A stretch of DNA of 64,000 nucleotides from Vibrio vulnificus NBRC 15645 = ATCC 27562 (GCF_002224265.1 NZ_CP012882.1:620001-684000), one strand, 5' to 3'. Shown: positions 17,977 to 27,131, counted from the first letter of the stretch. A program made the numbers and translations. Notes: generated by a model not told the origin, from the letters alone.

Positions 17977-18441
17977 ATGGTGCGAAGTAGGCACTTACCT
18001 CTCTTGGGTTTGTTGTCCTTAATGGCAAGCCAGCCTGCGCTGGCTTGCTCTTATGATGGTCAATTTAATAACCCGTTTGCGGAGAGTTATCCCGGCGCGT
18101 TAGACATCGCGATAGCCACTCGCGAAGCGATTGATGCGCAACACATTACCAAACCGCAGAGATTGGCGGGCAGCAAAGGGTTGGCACGTGCGCAGTGGTG
18201 GTTAACCTTGCTCAACAAGCAATGGCCGGATAAGGCCGCAGCGGAAAGCTACATCTATCTGGTGGACAGCCAATTGTGGTCAAAGCGGCAAATGGATGGG
18301 CTCACCATTCATGTGCCTCCGCCTGAAAATGCTCAACAGGTGATGCTATTAAGTGAGGCGGCCCTTGGCGCGTTAATCAATAATGAACTCAGCTACGAGC
18401 AGGCCCATGAGCTGCAGATTGTGCAGACCATGACGCCGTAA
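17977..18441 (+). CDS. Small exported protein downstream of the sulfatase
   Basis: A 154-residue protein with a signal peptide ending near 'PALA-CSYDG'. The -3 residue is not the leucine of a standard lipobox, so ordinary signal peptidase I cleavage is more likely than lipidation. It starts 13 bases after the sulfatase stop, with AGAGGGA upstream, so the two are co-transcribed. The family is not recognised; a role with the sulfatase is inferred from position only. Confidence 0.7.
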   Translation: MVRSRHLPLLGLLSLMASQPALACSYDGQFNNPFAESYPGALDIAIATREAIDAQHITKPQRLAGSKGLARAQWWLTLLNKQWPDKAAAESYIYLVDSQLWSKRQMDGLTIHVPPPENAQQVMLLSEAALGALINNELSYEQAHELQIVQTMTP

Positions 18442-18461
18442 TGTGCAAAGTCGTTTGCACA
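18442..18461. other. Perfect hairpin right after the small exported-protein gene
   Basis: TGTGCAAA, GTCG, TTTGCACA. It begins at the base after the stop codon and has no T tract, so it may protect or help end the transcript. Confidence 0.4.
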
Positions 18462-18506
18462 GCAGTTCGCGCAACCGCTTAGCGGCCATAAAGCCTAGAA
18501 GCCTAT

Positions 18507-20567
18507 TTAGGATATCGAAGGCTCTGCAAGTAAAAACGTCAGTGTAAAGGTGAGCCCAGCACTGGCGTTTTTGTTGACCGCAATACGCCCTTGCATATCG
18601 CGCATGTTGTTGGCGGTAATCGACAGGCCCAAGCCCAGCCCTTCGCCAATTTTTTTGCTTGTCGCAAAGGGTTCAAACATCTGGCTCAGTTGTGCCTCGC
18701 TGACGCCACAGCCGTTGTCACTCAAGGTAAGCGTAAGCTCTGTTTCTGAAGTGGTGGCTGAGATCATCAATTGAGGCTGCTCGGTATTTTTCATGGCATC
18801 CACCGCGTTGGAGATGAGATTGCCCAGCACTTGTCGTAAACGCTGTTCTTCTCCCAACACATTGGCCAGTGGATGCGGTAAACGCACCCGCACATCAATG
18901 GGCGCGAGCTCGGCTTGGTAAATGCGCAAGGTTTCTTGTAACGCATCCGGCAGGGAGACAGGGCAAAGCTGTTCCGGCTTTTGATAGGCGAAGGATTTAA
19001 GCTGGCTGGTCATTTTGCCCATGCGATCAATGAGGCGATGGATAAGTCGATTGTTGGCTTGCAACATCGCCATTTCACCACGTTCAAGCAATATCTCGTT
19101 ACTGGTGAGCAGGGTTTTTAGCCCTGTCAGCGGTTGATTGAGTTCGTGAGTAATCGCGCTCGACATCCTGCCCAGCGCTGCCAATTTGCTGCTTTCGATT
19201 AATTCTTGTTGCGCTGAACGCAGCGCCGCGGTGCGCTCTTCCACCCGTTCCGCCAGCTCGTGGTTGGCCTTTTGCAGAGCTTGTTCGGCTTTTTTGCGTT
19301 TGCTGATGTCGAGCACTGTGGCGAGGTAGTAAAGCTCGCCATGCCAGGGAAAAGCGGTGAGAGAAAACAGCAATGGAAATTGGCTGCCATCACTGCGCCT
19401 GCCCATGGTTTCCACCGCACTCACTTCCGCAAGATCGCGATGTTTGGGTAAGTTTCTCAGCAGTTGCAAGGTGGTGGAGGTGGCATTGCCGGTATCAAAC
19501 AGTTGCCATGCGGGGGCGAGTTTACTCATCGAATCGGAGAGGCTGAAATAGCGTTTGGCCATCGGGTTGAGATCTTCAATCTCACCATGACCATTGAGCA
19601 GCAACAGCCCCACATGAGTTTTGTTGATCATCTGACTCATTCGCTGGCGCGACTCATCCAATAAACGCTGGATGCGTTGGTTGCTGAGTGATTTTTGATG
19701 GCGCTGGTAGGCAATTACGCCCACCAACAGCAACACAAAGTTGGCCAGTAGGATCGCCCAACCTGCGCGGTTGCTCGCTTGCTGTATCGGTTGGTAATCC
19801 GTGAGGTAGGTGAGCTGCCATTTGAGATCGTCCAGCACAATGGTTTGGGCGAGAAAGCGGCGTTGCTCGAGTTGCCAGAATTGCAAACGCGTGTCATCGC
19901 GCAGTGTCGCCTCGCTTTGCTGGATCTCACTTAGGCGATCATTGAGTTCATCGGCGGTGAGTGTCGGGTGGCTGGAAAGAAAATAGTGGCCACGCTGGTT
20001 TTGAAACAAAATCGCATCGCTACTGAGCAGCCATTGTTCGGTGAGTAGGCGCAAATTGATTTGCACCACGGCAATGCCTGCGATGCCAAAGTCGAGGTAT
20101 ACCGGCGCCGCCAAATAGAAAAACGGTGACGCACCCTTGGCTTTGCTGACCAGAGCGACCCCTTCTCCTTGCGCGTGAATTTGTTCCACAATGGCATCGA
20201 GATCTTGCTCGCTCAATGCTTCGTTTTCCAAGCTGGACACCAGCACATCGCCGCTGGCAGAGAGCAGATACCAGCCTTTGGTATTGGCCGCTTTATCCAA
20301 TAGAGTCAGCTCTCGTCTAAGTTCAGAATAGAGTGAGCGCTCACCATTGAGAAACCGCTCGCTGTGATTGTTGCTGGTGAGTAGATAGGGCAAGTGATAA
20401 AAACGCTGCAAGGCACGACGCACGTCGCCAATGTAATCGAGAAAATGTTGCTGCGCGTCAACCACTGAGCGTGAGGTTTGCCACTGGCGCACCAGCTCCT
20501 TCCCCATCCATTGGCTGACAAACAACCACATGACGATAGCGATGAGCACTACCACTCGTTTTTTCAT
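18507..20567 (-). CDS. DctB-like sensor histidine kinase
   Basis: A 686-residue kinase. TM1 is at about 5-25 and a second TM at about 275-295, with a double-PAS-like periplasmic domain between them. A cytoplasmic PAS domain ('KTHVGLLLLNGHGEIEDLN') follows, then a coiled coil ('ALQKANHELAERVEERTAAL') and the kinase core with 'SSAITHELNQPLTGLK' and 'GEGLGLGLS'. This is the layout of DctB, which senses dicarboxylates. It diverges from the sigma-54 activator gene, and TRAP transport genes follow; by position it should sense the transported substrate. AAGGAGG precedes the ATG. Confidence 0.87.
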   Translation of the reverse strand: MKKRVVVLIAIVMWLFVSQWMGKELVRQWQTSRSVVDAQQHFLDYIGDVRRALQRFYHLPYLLTSNNHSERFLNGERSLYSELRRELTLLDKAANTKGWYLLSASGDVLVSSLENEALSEQDLDAIVEQIHAQGEGVALVSKAKGASPFFYLAAPVYLDFGIAGIAVVQINLRLLTEQWLLSSDAILFQNQRGHYFLSSHPTLTADELNDRLSEIQQSEATLRDDTRLQFWQLEQRRFLAQTIVLDDLKWQLTYLTDYQPIQQASNRAGWAILLANFVLLLVGVIAYQRHQKSLSNQRIQRLLDESRQRMSQMINKTHVGLLLLNGHGEIEDLNPMAKRYFSLSDSMSKLAPAWQLFDTGNATSTTLQLLRNLPKHRDLAEVSAVETMGRRSDGSQFPLLFSLTAFPWHGELYYLATVLDISKRKKAEQALQKANHELAERVEERTAALRSAQQELIESSKLAALGRMSSAITHELNQPLTGLKTLLTSNEILLERGEMAMLQANNRLIHRLIDRMGKMTSQLKSFAYQKPEQLCPVSLPDALQETLRIYQAELAPIDVRVRLPHPLANVLGEEQRLRQVLGNLISNAVDAMKNTEQPQLMISATTSETELTLTLSDNGCGVSEAQLSQMFEPFATSKKIGEGLGLGLSITANNMRDMQGRIAVNKNASAGLTFTLTFLLAEPSIS

Positions 20568-20705
20568 CGCGTTGCCTCCTTGCTTGCTTGGCCCAAGATT
20601 GCTCTGCTTGTCGGGTTTGTTAAAGCTTTGTTGTTAAGAAGTGAGATCCAGCTCCTTTTCCCAACGGCGCTTTTTGCTAACGTAGCAGCAGGAAAATTTG
20701 ACACG

Positions 20706-22082
20706 ATGGACAAGTGGTATTTCTCGATGGATGCAGTTTCTTTCCCCCATATCGCCCTGATTGAAGACGATGAAATCGTCCGCCAAGCAACCGCCCAATG
20801 GTTGCAACTGGCTGGCTTCCACGTTGAGGCATTTAGTCATGGCCTTCCAGCCCTTACGGCGATCAAAACCGGCGATTTTGACGGCATTGTCAGTGATGTG
20901 CGTTTGCCGGATTTGGATGGTATCGCTCTGCTGGCGGAGTTGCAGCGCGAACAAGTGAGCTGTCCGATCATCTTGGTCACTGGGCATGGCGATGTCGATA
21001 TGGCGGTTAAGGCGCTGCAAAATGGCGCGTACGATTTCATTGAGAAACCGTTTAATCCCGATCGCCTCGCGTCGACACTGCAGCGCGCGGTGAGTGAATA
21101 TCAGCAGCAAGCAGACTATGGCAATCGCAGCCATTATCTGCAGCAGCTCAGTGGCATTGAGCAGGTCTTGATTGGTCAAAGCGCGATCATGCGCCAGTTG
21201 CGTGAGCAAGTCGCACGCGTTGCCAGCATGGACACCAATGTGATCATCTATGGCGAAACGGGAACCGGAAAGGAGTTGGTGGCGCGCAGTTTACATACTG
21301 AAAGCGCGCGACGAGCCAATCCATTTGTGGCGATCAACTGTGGTGCGATTCCAGAAAATCTCTTTGAAAGCGAGCTGTTCGGCCATGAAGTTGGGGCGTT
21401 TACGGGGGCCAGTAAGCGCCGCATTGGCAAGCTTGAGTATGCCGATAAAGGCACCTTGTTCATGGACGAAATTGAAAGCATGCCGATGGCGATGCAAGTT
21501 AAAGTGCTGCGCAGTTTGCAAGAAAATCAGGTGGAACGCGTGGGTGCCAACCGACCAGTGAATGTGGATTTACGCGTGGTGGCGGCAGCAAAAGAGAACT
21601 TGTTTAATCATCCCGCTTTTCGTCAGGATCTGTTTTATCGCCTCAATGTGGCGCAGTTGCACTTGCCGCCATTGCGTGAGCGAGAGGAAGACGCGTTGCT
21701 CTTGTTTGAGCACTTTGCCTCGCAAGCGAACCCAAACAAACGTGTACTGAGCACAGCGGAATCACGATCGCTCTTGAGTTATGCGTGGCCGGGTAATGTG
21801 CGTGAGCTGCGCAATGTCGCGGTGCGTTTTGCGCTGGATGAGAGCTTGTCGGTGATGGAGATCCTTTCGAGCCGCGCGGCGAGGGTGCAAGAGAGCTTGC
21901 CCGTTGGTGTGCCGCTGGCCATCCAACTGCACAATTTTGAGCGCAAGGTGATTCACGATGCTTTAGTGCGCCACCAAGGCAGCATTTTGGAGGTGATGAA
22001 CGAGCTTGATCTTCCTCGTCGCACCCTCAATCAAAAAATGCAGAAGCTCGGTCTGAATCGCGCCGATTACACCGATAACTGA
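20706..22082 (+). CDS. DctD-like sigma-54 response regulator
   Basis: A 458-residue NtrC-family activator. Its receiver domain has 'IEDDE' and the phospho-acceptor in 'SDVRLPDLDG'; the AAA+ domain has Walker A GETGTGKE and the sigma-54 contact loop GAFTGA; a Fis-type HTH closes the protein ('GSILEVMNELDLPRRTLNQK'). It would bind the palindromes downstream of its own gene and open the -24/-12 promoter at 22402. The ATG at 20706 has AGGA 13 bases upstream, a loose fit; ATG at 20727 is the alternative. Confidence 0.88.
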   Translation: MDKWYFSMDAVSFPHIALIEDDEIVRQATAQWLQLAGFHVEAFSHGLPALTAIKTGDFDGIVSDVRLPDLDGIALLAELQREQVSCPIILVTGHGDVDMAVKALQNGAYDFIEKPFNPDRLASTLQRAVSEYQQQADYGNRSHYLQQLSGIEQVLIGQSAIMRQLREQVARVASMDTNVIIYGETGTGKELVARSLHTESARRANPFVAINCGAIPENLFESELFGHEVGAFTGASKRRIGKLEYADKGTLFMDEIESMPMAMQVKVLRSLQENQVERVGANRPVNVDLRVVAAAKENLFNHPAFRQDLFYRLNVAQLHLPPLREREEDALLLFEHFASQANPNKRVLSTAESRSLLSYAWPGNVRELRNVAVRFALDESLSVMEILSSRAARVQESLPVGVPLAIQLHNFERKVIHDALVRHQGSILEVMNELDLPRRTLNQKMQKLGLNRADYTDN

Positions 22083-22148
22083 TTAAACAAATCGGTCAGC
22101 AGGCAAATCGATAAGCTGACGATCAGATGAGCAAGCAATCAGATACAA

Positions 22149-22174
22149 GCAATGAGCAAGATTTTGCTCATTGC
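22149..22174. promoter_or_regulatory. Upstream activator palindrome 1 (DctD-like)
   Basis: Perfect 11-base arms GCAATGAGCAA / TTGCTCATTGC around GATT. The core TGAGCAAGATTTTGCTCA (22153-22170) recurs at two other places before the promoter, so an enhancer role fits better than a terminator for the regulator gene, and there is no T tract. Confidence 0.65.
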
Positions 22175-22300
22175 GAGTGTTAACATTTTTATAACCTTGA
22201 TCACGAAGCGCGAATACAGATGCGAACGGTTTAAGCTCTTTTTAGTTTAACTGTTTGATTTTAATTTGCTTTTTTGTTTCTTTCTTTCTTTCGCGCGTAA

Positions 22301-22318
22301 TAAGCAAAATCTTGCTCA
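22301..22318. promoter_or_regulatory. Upstream activator palindrome 2
   Basis: TAAGCAAAATCTTGCTCA matches the palindrome-1 core at 15 of 18 positions. Its centre is about 118 bases upstream of the predicted start point. Confidence 0.65.
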
Positions 22319-22334
22319 TCTTCAGCAGAGTAAA

Positions 22335-22352
22335 TCAGCCAAATATTGCTCA
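22335..22352. promoter_or_regulatory. Upstream activator palindrome 3
   Basis: TCAGCCAAATATTGCTCA matches the core at 14 of 18 positions, with the right arm perfect. It lies 34 bases after palindrome 2, about three helical turns, and about 84 bases upstream of the predicted start. Confidence 0.55.
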
Positions 22353-22401
22353 TTCTCCTGGTTTCTTGTCACATATCTTTTATATATCAATCACTTAAAA
22401 G

Positions 22402-22417
22402 TTGGCATCTTGTTTGC
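22402..22417 (+). promoter_or_regulatory. Sigma-54 (-24/-12) promoter of the TAXI-TRAP operon
   Basis: TTGGCA, six bases, then TTGCT; GG (22404-22405) and GC (22415-22416) have the required 10-base spacing. The start point would be near 22428. A sigma-54 activator gene lies directly upstream. Confidence 0.75.
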
Positions 22418-22427
22418 TCTAAGGCTG

Positions 22428-22555
22428 TATACCCAAACAACTTGGAGTTGCAGGTAGGCGGCAAGTGAGTGAATCCCCATGAGCATAGATACGCTATGTG
22501 ATTGGGGTGAACGAATGCAGCCAACACCGCTGCAGCTTCAAGTAGGAAGGGGATA
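22428..22555. repeat. ERIC (enterobacterial repetitive intergenic consensus) element
   Basis: A ~128-base imperfect palindrome running from TATACCC to GGGGATA. The centre, with GTGAATCCCC and ATTGGGGTGAACG, matches the conserved ERIC core that ERIC-PCR primers use. It begins at the predicted transcription start, so almost all of it would be in the 5' leader of the TAXI binding-protein gene and could fold into a long hairpin. Confidence 0.85.
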
Positions 22556-22597
22556 GGTAACAAAACCATAACAACTACCCTACAACGGAGTGTAACC

Positions 22598-23610
22598 ATG
22601 AAAAAGAACCTATTGATGAAATCTCTCGCTGTCGCCATGGTCTGTTTCTCGGCCAGCAATGTCGCCGCCGCAGATAACCGCAGCTATATTTTGGCCACGG
22701 CCTCGACAGGCGGGACGTATTATCCAGTAGGGGTGGCACTGGCGACGCTAAGCAAAGTGAAGCTTGAGCCTCAATATAAGTTCTCTCTCTCTCTGCGATC
22801 AGCTCGGCGGGATCAGGCGAAAACATCAAGCTGATGAACGACAACGAAGCGCAATTCGCCATCCTGCAAGGTCTTTATGGCGCTTGGGCTTCAACCGGTG
22901 ATGGCCCATACGCGCAAAGCGGCCCGCAAACCAAATTGCGTTCAGTCTCCATGCTGTGGCAAAACGTCGAACACTTTATTGTGCGCAGTGACCTAACCAG
23001 CTCTGGTACCGTAGCCGATCTGAACAATATGAAAGATAAGAAGTTTTCTATCGGTACCAAAAATTCAGGCACGGAAAATTCAGGTCGTCAAATTATGTCG
23101 GGTTTAGGTGTCAATCCGGATGAGTTCAATTTGGCATACATGGGCTATGGCGCGAGTGCAAGTGCGATGCAAAATGGCACCATCGATGGTATGAACACCC
23201 CGGCTGGCGTGCCAGTGGGCGCGGTAACACAAGCATTTGCTGCGTTGGGGAACGATATCCAGCTCCTCTCGTTTACCGATGAGCAAATCAAACAAGCCAA
23301 CGGCAAATATCAGCTCTGGACCAAATACGTCATCCCAGCCAACACTTACCCAGGTGTGGATAAGCCAGTGACGACCATCGCTCAGCCTAACTTCCTTGCT
23401 GTTCGTGATGACATTTCTGACGAAGACGTTTACCAGCTCACCAAAGCGATTTACGAAAACCTTACCTTCTTACAAGGTATCCATAAAGCAACCAAAGCGA
23501 TGGCGATAGAAAAAGCGATTGCGGGTCTGCCGCTGCCGCTGCACCCAGGTGCGGCTCGTTACTACAAAGAAGTGGGCATCACCATTCCTGATGCTCTGAT
23601 GAGCAAGTAA
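22598..23610 (+). pseudogene. TAXI-family TRAP solute-binding protein, frameshifted at a CT repeat
   Basis: Two frames together make one TAXI binding protein of about 337 residues. The first (22598-22834) has a signal peptide ending 'NVAAA-D' and 'ATASTGGTYYPVG'; it then runs out of frame at a CT repeat (22783-22794) and stops at TGA. The second frame carries the expected continuation, 'AISSAGSGENIKLMNDNEAQ', to 23610. Removing one CT unit restores the full protein exactly. An ATG at 22834 overlaps the TGA, but a restart there would lack the signal peptide. As written the protein is broken; it may be phase-variable, a recent mutation or a base-calling error. Confidence 0.85.
22783..22794. repeat. 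(CT)6 dinucleotide repeat within the TAXI gene
   Basis: Six CT units in coding sequence, at the exact point where the reading frame breaks. Five or eight units would give an open frame; six or seven would not. Confidence 0.9.
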
Positions 23611-23683
23611 CCGACTTCGCCCACCAATGAACGTTGGTGGGCGTGAGGCTTGTTATTGTTTCTTGTTCCCTCGGAGTCTGACC

Positions 23684-25804
23684 ATGAGTGATTCTTTACA
23701 ACAACAGTTGCAGCAGTTTGAGTTACCGACACGAACGGATTTTCCGTGGGTAACCGCCGCCATCACTGGCATTGGAGTGGTGCTTTCCCTGCTGCATATT
23801 TGGTTCAACACCTTATCGACCTTGCCAGAGCTGTGGATCTCTGCGACTCATTTTGCCGGCTTTGCGCTGATATGTTTGCTGTGGTACCCGGCGCACGCCA
23901 GTTTGAAGCGCAGCCGTATTGCGTTAGCCGTAGATGTGCTGATTGGCATTGCAGCACTGGCGTGTTTGATTTATATCCCCTTTGCGGAAGATGCTTTATA
24001 CCAGCGTGGTGTGAAATTTGTCGCCTCGGATTGGGTGGTTTCTATTAGCGCAATTTTAATCGCGATTGAGATCATTCGTCGCACCATGGGCTGGTTTATT
24101 CCTGTTTTGATCGTCATCTGTTTGAGCTACGTGGTGTGGTGGGGTAAATGGGCGGGCGGCATTTTCCATTTCCCCGGTTTGAGTATGGAAACCCTGCTCT
24201 ACCGCAGTTTTTTCTCCTCTGAAGGGATGTTTGGTTCGATTTCACGCATCAGTTGGACCTTCGTATTCATGTTCATCCTCTTTGGCGCGTTTTTGGTGAA
24301 ATCGGGCGTGGGGGATTACATCATCAATGTCTCGCGTGCGGCGGCGGGTAAAATCATCGGTGGCCCCGGTTTTATTGCGGTGTTGGGCTCTGGGCTGATG
24401 GGGTCGGTGTCGGGTTCTAGTGTCGCCAATACCGTTTCGACTGGCGTGATCAGTATTCCGCTGATGCAAAAAGCGGGCTTTCCATCGCGCTTTGCCGCGG
24501 GGGTAGAAGCCGCGGCGTCAACGGGTGGGCAATTGATGCCTCCGGTGATGGGCGCGGGGGCGTTCATTATGGCCTCTTACACGCAGATTCCTTATGTCGA
24601 TATTGTCGCGGTGTCATTTGTCCCTGCTTTGATTTACTTTCTGTCGGTGGCGTTTTTCGTGCGCATCGAAGCCAAACGCAGCGGCGTGCAGAAAATCACC
24701 ACCAGCGATGAATCATTGGGCAAGGTGCTGCTGTCTGGTTGGCACAATCTGATCCCTCTGGCGGTGCTGGTTACCTTATTGGTACAGGGCTTTACTCCAA
24801 CCTACGCGGCCGGTTTGTCTATCCTTTCGGTGGTGGTGGCGTCTTGGTTCTCGAAAGACCACAAAATGGGGCCCAAAGAGATCATCGATGCACTTGCCCA
24901 AGGGGCAAAGAACATGGCGACGACTGCGGTCTTGCTGGTGGGCATTGGTTTGGTGATCAACGTGATCAGCACCACCGGGATTGGCAATACCTTCTCATTG
25001 ATGATCAACGGTTGGTCGCAGGGAGATTTGTTGATCATGCTAGTGCTGATTGCATTGGCCTCACTGGTGTTGGGCATGGGCCTGCCAGTTACCGCGGCTT
25101 ACATCGTGTTGGGCACGCTCTCTGCCCCTGCCTTGTATCAATTGATTGCGGAAAACCAGCTGTTGAGCCTGATGTCGGCGGGGCAATTGCCAGAACAAGC
25201 GAAAGCGATTTTTATGCTCGCAGCACCCGATAAGCTCGATTTGCTCAATGCCCCGATGGCCATCGAGACCGCGAAAGAGATGCTGGCTTTGGTGCCCGTC
25301 GACTTCAAAGAAACCTTACTTCAGCAAAGTTTGGGTATAGAAGCCGTAGGTTTGGCACTTTTAGCCGCACACTTGATTATTTTCTGGCTTTCACAAGACA
25401 GCAATGTTACCCCGCCCGTGTGCTTAACCGCGTTTGCCGCCGCCACCATCGCCAAAACACCGCCGATGCGCACCGGGCTTACCGCGTGGAAAATCGCCAA
25501 AGGGCTTTATCTCGTGCCACTGCTGATTGCCTATACCGGCTTGGTAAGTTGGGACGTGACCACGGTGCTGGTGACGGGATTCTTCGCCATTTTTGGTACC
25601 TATGCCTTGATTGGCGCACTGGAAGGCTATTTAGAAGGCCAAATCAATTGGCTGCTGCGCCTCGCGCTTGCCGCTTCTGGTGCGTTGATGGTGTGGCATG
25701 ATGTGCCACTTTGGTTACGTGTGGCATCACTCATCATATTCGCCGTCATTTTCGTGTACAGTGGTCGCCAATATCAGGCGCAACAAGCGGCAGCGGTTTC
25801 TTAA
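23684..25804 (+). CDS. TRAP transporter fused permease (4TM/12TM, TAXI type)
   Basis: A 706-residue membrane protein joining the DctQ-like and DctM-like parts, as usual for TAXI-TRAP systems. The central region has the DctM signature 'GSGLMGSVSGSSVANTVSTG' and 'GGQLMPPVMGAGAFIMASYT'. It uses a sodium or proton gradient to import the ligand delivered by the TAXI protein. CGGAG precedes the ATG at 23684. It follows the binding-protein gene by 73 bases and would be useless without an intact binding protein. Confidence 0.9.
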   Translation: MSDSLQQQLQQFELPTRTDFPWVTAAITGIGVVLSLLHIWFNTLSTLPELWISATHFAGFALICLLWYPAHASLKRSRIALAVDVLIGIAALACLIYIPFAEDALYQRGVKFVASDWVVSISAILIAIEIIRRTMGWFIPVLIVICLSYVVWWGKWAGGIFHFPGLSMETLLYRSFFSSEGMFGSISRISWTFVFMFILFGAFLVKSGVGDYIINVSRAAAGKIIGGPGFIAVLGSGLMGSVSGSSVANTVSTGVISIPLMQKAGFPSRFAAGVEAAASTGGQLMPPVMGAGAFIMASYTQIPYVDIVAVSFVPALIYFLSVAFFVRIEAKRSGVQKITTSDESLGKVLLSGWHNLIPLAVLVTLLVQGFTPTYAAGLSILSVVVASWFSKDHKMGPKEIIDALAQGAKNMATTAVLLVGIGLVINVISTTGIGNTFSLMINGWSQGDLLIMLVLIALASLVLGMGLPVTAAYIVLGTLSAPALYQLIAENQLLSLMSAGQLPEQAKAIFMLAAPDKLDLLNAPMAIETAKEMLALVPVDFKETLLQQSLGIEAVGLALLAAHLIIFWLSQDSNVTPPVCLTAFAAATIAKTPPMRTGLTAWKIAKGLYLVPLLIAYTGLVSWDVTTVLVTGFFAIFGTYALIGALEGYLEGQINWLLRLALAASGALMVWHDVPLWLRVASLIIFAVIFVYSGRQYQAQQAAAVS

Positions 25805-25869
25805 TTCTCCTGCGCTCATCGTTTGAGCGTAGTGCAAATGCGCATCCTGAATGAGAAGGGAGTAGTGAA

Positions 25870-27072
25870 GTGTACGATTTTATTGTTGTGGGTGGCGGGA
25901 TTGTTGGGGTCTCAACGGCTTGGCAATTGCAGCAGCGTTATCCAGAAAAATCGGTGTTGTTGGTCGAAAAGGAATCGGGCTTTGCTCGTCATCAAACAGG
26001 GCATAACAGTGGCGTGATTCACGCCGGGGTCTACTATGCGCCGGGCAGTCTAAAAGCGGATTTCTGTAAACGTGGCGTGGAAGCCACCAAGGCATTTTGC
26101 ACCAAGCATCAGATTCCGGTTGAAAACTGTGGCAAGTTGCTGGTGGCGACGACGGCAGCAGAAGTGGAAAGGATGAATGCGCTTTATGAGCGCTGCCATG
26201 TGAATGGCATTGAGGTCGAGCTGCTTGATGCGGCGCAATTGAAACTGGCGGAGCCCAATATCGTCGGTTTAGGGGCCATTTATGTGAAGTCCACCAGTAT
26301 TGTTGATTACCGTTTGGTGACGGAAAAAATGGCGCAAGAACTGGTGGATTTAGGAGGAGAGGTGCGCCTCAACGCTAAGGTGATCGCGCTTGAAGAGCAT
26401 GCGGATGAAGTGCAAGTTACCTGTGAGTGTGCGGGGGAAACGGTGCAGCTTAACGGGCGCTTTTTGGTGTCCTGTGGTGGGCTGATGGCGGACCGATTGA
26501 CCAAGATGCTGGGTATTGAGACTGACTTTCAGATCATCCCTTATCGCGGTGAATACTACCGTTTGCCGACTAAACACAACCAAGTGGTGAAACATCTTAT
26601 TTACCCGATTCCTGATCCGGATTTACCGTTCTTGGGCGTGCATTTAACGCGCATGATCGACGGCTCAGTGACGGTTGGGCCGAATGCGGTGCAAGGTTGG
26701 AAACGTGAAGGCTATGGCCGACTCAACTTCAGCATTCACGACACTTGGCAAATGTTGCGCTTTGCTGGGTTTTGGAAGGTCACCAAACAGCACTTTGCTA
26801 CCGGGGTGAAAGAGTTGATTAACTCTTGGTGGAAGGCGGGGTATCTCAAACTGGTGAACAAGTATTGTCCGATGATCCAAGTTGAAGACTTGCAGCCTTA
26901 TCCTGCAGGGATTCGTGCCCAAGCGGTGCTCTCGGACGGTTCATTGGTGCATGATTTTCTCTTTGCCGAAAGTCCACGTAGCTTGCATGTGTGCAATGCG
27001 CCCTCACCTGCGGCGACATCGGCGATGCCAATTGGAGAGTACATCTGCAATAAAGTTGACGCCAAGCTTTAA
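25870..27072 (+). CDS. lhgO: L-2-hydroxyglutarate oxidase (dehydrogenase)
   Basis: A 400-residue FAD-dependent oxidoreductase of the DAO family. The dinucleotide motif VVGGGIVG is at residues 6-13, then 'RHQTGHNSGVIHAGVYYAPGS' typical of LhgO/YgaF, and a C-terminal 'YPAGIRAQAV'. It oxidises L-2-hydroxyglutarate to 2-oxoglutarate, passing electrons to membrane quinones. GTG start at 25870, with GGGAG upstream. It sits 65 bases after the TRAP permease, suggesting that the transporter brings in 2-hydroxyglutarate or a related C5 acid. Confidence 0.85.
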   Translation: MYDFIVVGGGIVGVSTAWQLQQRYPEKSVLLVEKESGFARHQTGHNSGVIHAGVYYAPGSLKADFCKRGVEATKAFCTKHQIPVENCGKLLVATTAAEVERMNALYERCHVNGIEVELLDAAQLKLAEPNIVGLGAIYVKSTSIVDYRLVTEKMAQELVDLGGEVRLNAKVIALEEHADEVQVTCECAGETVQLNGRFLVSCGGLMADRLTKMLGIETDFQIIPYRGEYYRLPTKHNQVVKHLIYPIPDPDLPFLGVHLTRMIDGSVTVGPNAVQGWKREGYGRLNFSIHDTWQMLRFAGFWKVTKQHFATGVKELINSWWKAGYLKLVNKYCPMIQVEDLQPYPAGIRAQAVLSDGSLVHDFLFAESPRSLHVCNAPSPAATSAMPIGEYICNKVDAKL

Positions 27073-27100
27073 GACGAAAATTCAACATCAAGTTTAAAAG

Positions 27101-27131
27101 AAAGGGGCGCTCAAATGAGTGCCCCTTTGTT
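27101..27131 (+). terminator. Terminator after lhgO
   Basis: AAAGGGGC / GCCCCTTT with an inner CTCA/TGAG extension, then GTT. It closes the TRAP-lhgO operon. Confidence 0.8.

Larger units (their letters stand above)
22083..22597. other. Regulatory region between the regulator gene and the TAXI transporter
   Basis: No gene is seen in this 515-base gap. In order it holds activator palindromes (22149, 22301, 22335), a T-rich stretch, a sigma-54 promoter (22402-22417), an ERIC element (22428-22555) and the ribosome site of the binding-protein gene. Confidence 0.8.

Noticed and set aside
20634..21209. Minus-strand frame of 191 codons inside the response-regulator gene
   Set aside because: It is antisense to the receiver domain of a clear NtrC-family gene and has no supporting start or homology.
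22149..22174. Perfect palindrome as a terminator for the sigma-54 regulator gene
   Set aside because: It has no T tract, and its core recurs twice just before the sigma-54 promoter, so a binding site fits better.
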